Virus record (IMG/VR): IMGVR_UViG_3300049617_000064 | Span: 1-39,675 of that record | Source: a virus | Length of the DNA stretch: 39,675 bases | Direction: 5' to 3' (one strand) | Shown: piece by piece, positions 37,399 through 39,675 of the stretch | How the letters are laid out: every line of letters begins with the position of its first letter | Position numbering within the stretch: the stretch's first letter is position 1 | Program-made: the position numbers and the translations under genes | The notes under the pieces: generated by a model | What the model saw: the letters and a program-made list of their open reading frames with translations, nothing else | Database searches by the model: none | Told to the model about the DNA's origin: nothing

Positions 37399-39675
37399 CC
37401 ATACAGGCGCAAGCGGCAGACGGCAGCATTCATCAATTTCCGGACGGGACCAATCCTTCGGTAATCGACCGAGTGATGAAAGCGTATGCGACCAGTAAAA
37501 GCCCGCAACAAAGCGCACCTTCGCAACCGCTTGATCCGGCTCTTCGCTCGCAAGCCGAGGACTTCCTGAAAAACCCGGATTTACCAGCCCAATCCACGAC
37601 ACCCCAGGAGGCCGCGGCGCGCGCGCAATCTGGTCCTGCTGATGACCAGCAGCGCGCACGCGATTTGCGGTCGGGGTCTCATGACGCCCCCGCCTATCAG
37701 AAGCAAGGCCAGTCGCTTCCTGGATGGCGTCAAACTCTGTACGACATGGCGACCAATGACGTAGAGCGGTTTAAAATCTTGTCCCGCTACTACGGAAAAG
37801 ACAACGTAGGTAGAGATCAGTATGGTCTCTATATCAAATCCAAGGACGGCAGGCAGGTTTATCCCAGAAGCAACCTCGGTTCTGGATTGGCAGCTAATGC
37901 CGCCCCGGTCATTGGCGGCGCTGCGGGAGCCTTGGCCGGGTCGGCAGCCGGCGGTCCAGCAGGAGCCGTTGGTGGCTCTGCTGGAGGGGCGGTTGTTGGT
38001 CAGGGGGTCAACGACGCAGTTCTCGGCATCATGGGGTTTTATGATCGAACTATGGGCAGCGAGGCCGCCAACCTGGCTACGCAGGGTTTGGAAAGCGGCG
38101 CTTTGGAAGGCGCCGGAAAACTTGTAGGCGCTGGCGCAAAAGCCGCTGGAACATCGGCGAAGGATTTGGCGACCAAGCCGTTACGAAGCGCTCTGGGATA
38201 CGATCCGGAGAAGGCTTCTGTCGCGAGAGACCTTGTTTCAAAGGGCTACAGCATAAATCCGGCTTCGTACGCTCCGGACGCGAAGAGAATTGCAAGGGTT
38301 GTAGAGTCATCCAGGTTATACGGCGCCGATTACACGGCGAAATCGGAAGAGAAGTTCGCGCGAGACCAAGCGATTGCGACGATGAAAAAGCAAGGCATGA
38401 CAGATGAGCAGGCTGCCGCAGAATACGAACGCATGAAAACACCTTCTGCGGTTTCTTCGCAACCCGCAGGACAAGCGTTGAAGACGGCGGCAGCAGATGA
38501 AGCGGAATCCGGTAGAGGTGCGACCGATCGAGCAAGATCGTCCATTTTGTCCGAGGCGGAGCAGCAGGGCAAAAACGCTATCGCGCAGCGGGACGCAACC
38601 GTTCGACAGTTGAAAACCAGATACTCCGACCTGCAATCTCGCTTACAGACTTCATTGGATCAAGGAAAGCGCACGCTCGACCAACTCGCCACGCAAGTCA
38701 AGAAAGGCCCACTCGCCGAGGACTACGCAAAACGCATCATAGAATATCGCAACGGGATACAGAGAGACGCCACAGAACTCTACAACTATGCAGACGAGAT
38801 CGCGGGGGACTCGCGAGTCAACGCAGAGCCCGCCAGAGAAGCCGCGACGCAGTTCATGCAAAATCTGCCGAAAGATTTGAGAGAGCAATTTCCGGTTTTG
38901 GTAAAGCGTATCGCTGGTATGGCGGGAGGGGAGGAAGGCGGGTCAGAAATGACTTTCGGCGAAGCGCATTATTTGCGTTCTCAGCTTCGGGACTTGGCAT
39001 ATTCCGACAAACTTTCTCCTGAATTCAAAAAGGGTGCTTACAAACACCTTTCTTCTCAGGTTGATAAAATACTGCACGATTCGGAAGCTTCTCCTTCCCT
39101 AAAGGAAGCCGCAAAGACTCTTGATTTTGCAGACGAGTTTTATGCCAAAAACATGAGGCAGTTCAACAACGCTACAATGGAGAATCTGGTCAAGCAGATC
39201 AAAGACGGCCTTCCTCCAGACCCGGTGAAAATCGCTCGCATGGTTGCTCAAAACGGAGAGATGGCAACTTTGGACCGCGTTCTTCGCATCGGTGGGGAGC
39301 CTCTGCGCAAGCGGGTCGCGGCTGCCGACCTCCAAGACGTGTTGGCGCAATCGAGAAAACTTGGAAGCCAGAACATTGATCCAAAGGAATTGTTGAATGC
39401 GTTGACGGAACGCCAGAACAACCGGACTTTGACCAGGCTATACGGTTCACAGGGCAACGCCCTGATGCTTTACGCCACCCGTTTGGCGGCAAAAGGCGGA
39501 AGCATTCCGATTTCGTCTTTCAATCCGGTTGGGATCATGCAGAGAGACGGCTTCATGAGAGCGCTTGAAGCCGCCAACCGCATCCAGGACAAGATCACCG
39601 AGTTGACCAAGAAAAAACCCATGGAAATCATGGAGGCGTTTCTCAAGCCGGCAAAAGAAAGAATCGCACAGCTTG
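37395..39675 (+). CDS. Large putative ejection/internal virion protein, N-terminal part (runs off window end)
   Basis: GTG at 37395 is coupled to the previous stop. The frame is open to the window end and continues at base 1 to 876, for 988 residues. The N-terminus has a DGSIHQFPDGTNPSVIDRV segment, like the lead motif of other phage internal proteins. At about 165-212 comes a Gly/Ala membrane-active-looking stretch (VIGGAAGALAGSAAGGPAGA onward). The remainder is mostly helical and charged (MKKQGMTDEQAAAEYERMKT; RYSDLQSRLQTSLDQGKRTL). It is probably ejected into the cell with the DNA. No lysozyme or protease motif was seen. Confidence 0.7.
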   Translation, partial: MTIQAQAADGSIHQFPDGTNPSVIDRVMKAYATSKSPQQSAPSQPLDPALRSQAEDFLKNPDLPAQSTTPQEAAARAQSGPADDQQRARDLRSGSHDAPAYQKQGQSLPGWRQTLYDMATNDVERFKILSRYYGKDNVGRDQYGLYIKSKDGRQVYPRSNLGSGLAANAAPVIGGAAGALAGSAAGGPAGAVGGSAGGAVVGQGVNDAVLGIMGFYDRTMGSEAANLATQGLESGALEGAGKLVGAGAKAAGTSAKDLATKPLRSALGYDPEKASVARDLVSKGYSINPASYAPDAKRIARVVESSRLYGADYTAKSEEKFARDQAIATMKKQGMTDEQAAAEYERMKTPSAVSSQPAGQALKTAAADEAESGRGATDRARSSILSEAEQQGKNAIAQRDATVRQLKTRYSDLQSRLQTSLDQGKRTLDQLATQVKKGPLAEDYAKRIIEYRNGIQRDATELYNYADEIAGDSRVNAEPAREAATQFMQNLPKDLREQFPVLVKRIAGMAGGEEGGSEMTFGEAHYLRSQLRDLAYSDKLSPEFKKGAYKHLSSQVDKILHDSEASPSLKEAAKTLDFADEFYAKNMRQFNNATMENLVKQIKDGLPPDPVKIARMVAQNGEMATLDRVLRIGGEPLRKRVAAADLQDVLAQSRKLGSQNIDPKELLNALTERQNNRTLTRLYGSQGNALMLYATRLAAKGGSIPISSFNPVGIMQRDGFMRALEAANRIQDKITELTKKKPMEIMEAFLKPAKERIAQL
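39486..39675. repeat. Terminal direct repeat, right copy
   Basis: Matches bases 1-190 with one substitution (C at 39548, T at 63). Removing one copy gives a 39,485-bp unit in which the large ejection-protein gene is uninterrupted. Confidence 0.95.

Overview
The window is one essentially complete genome of a tailed, probably short-tailed (podovirus-like) bacteriophage. Bases 1-190 recur at 39486-39675 with one mismatch, and a 988-codon virion gene reads in frame from 37395 through that junction to 876. The unit is therefore about 39,485 bp, either circularly permuted/circularised or carrying a short direct terminal repeat. GC-rich coding sequence, Shine-Dalgarno starts and tight ATGA/GTGA/TGATG gene overlaps point to a Gram-negative, probably proteobacterial host. 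I cannot name the host or the phage genus from sequence alone. No integrase, tRNA, CRISPR array or reverse transcriptase was seen.

The layout has seven blocks with unusually many strand switches. (1) 37395->876 and on to 2580 (+): a large putative ejection protein, a short acidic protein, a PurD-like ATP-grasp ligase and a small protein. (2) 7080-2577 (-): KTSC protein, large terminase, small CWC-motif protein, portal. (3) 7193-9804 (+): Zn-finger protein, DUF1376-type replication protein carrying a dense inverted-repeat cluster (candidate origin), a small hypothetical, a 505-bp non-coding region and an HTH regulator. (4) 12359-9781 (-): a coupled early/regulatory operon starting with a Cro-like HTH protein and including a small membrane protein, a Myb/homeodomain-like HTH protein, an AT-hook-like protein, a RusA resolvase, a Cys-rich protein and a two-HTH protein.

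(5) 12484-19282 (+): pentapeptide-repeat protein, small unknowns, ERF annealing protein plus YqaJ/lambda-type exonuclease (a recombination pair), a Gp37/Gp68 (DUF5131) three-Cys protein, a small protein resembling the Mom/GNAT fold, and a D12-class adenine methyltransferase interrupted by tandem repeats. (6) 24996-19280 (-): two structural proteins with apparent Sec signal peptides, an exported coiled-coil protein, a membrane/coiled-coil protein, a GH108-like endolysin, a one-TM holin candidate and a lipoprotein. This lysis cassette is bracketed by two IS200/IS605 remnants. (7) 25137->39675 (+): scaffold, N4-gp56-type major capsid protein, connector/adaptor proteins, a tail hub that looks split in two by inserted modules, a Gly-rich tail fibre, GNAT protein and ejection-type proteins.

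Most notable for follow-up are: the combination of PurD-like ligase, Mom-like protein, three-Cys protein and adenine methylase (possible DNA or virion modification); the inverted-repeat cluster inside the replication gene; the internally deleted TnpB mini-element and its partner remnant, whose ends provide the stop codons of both flanking phage genes; and the split tail-hub gene. All family calls were made by eye from motifs. None was checked by database search.
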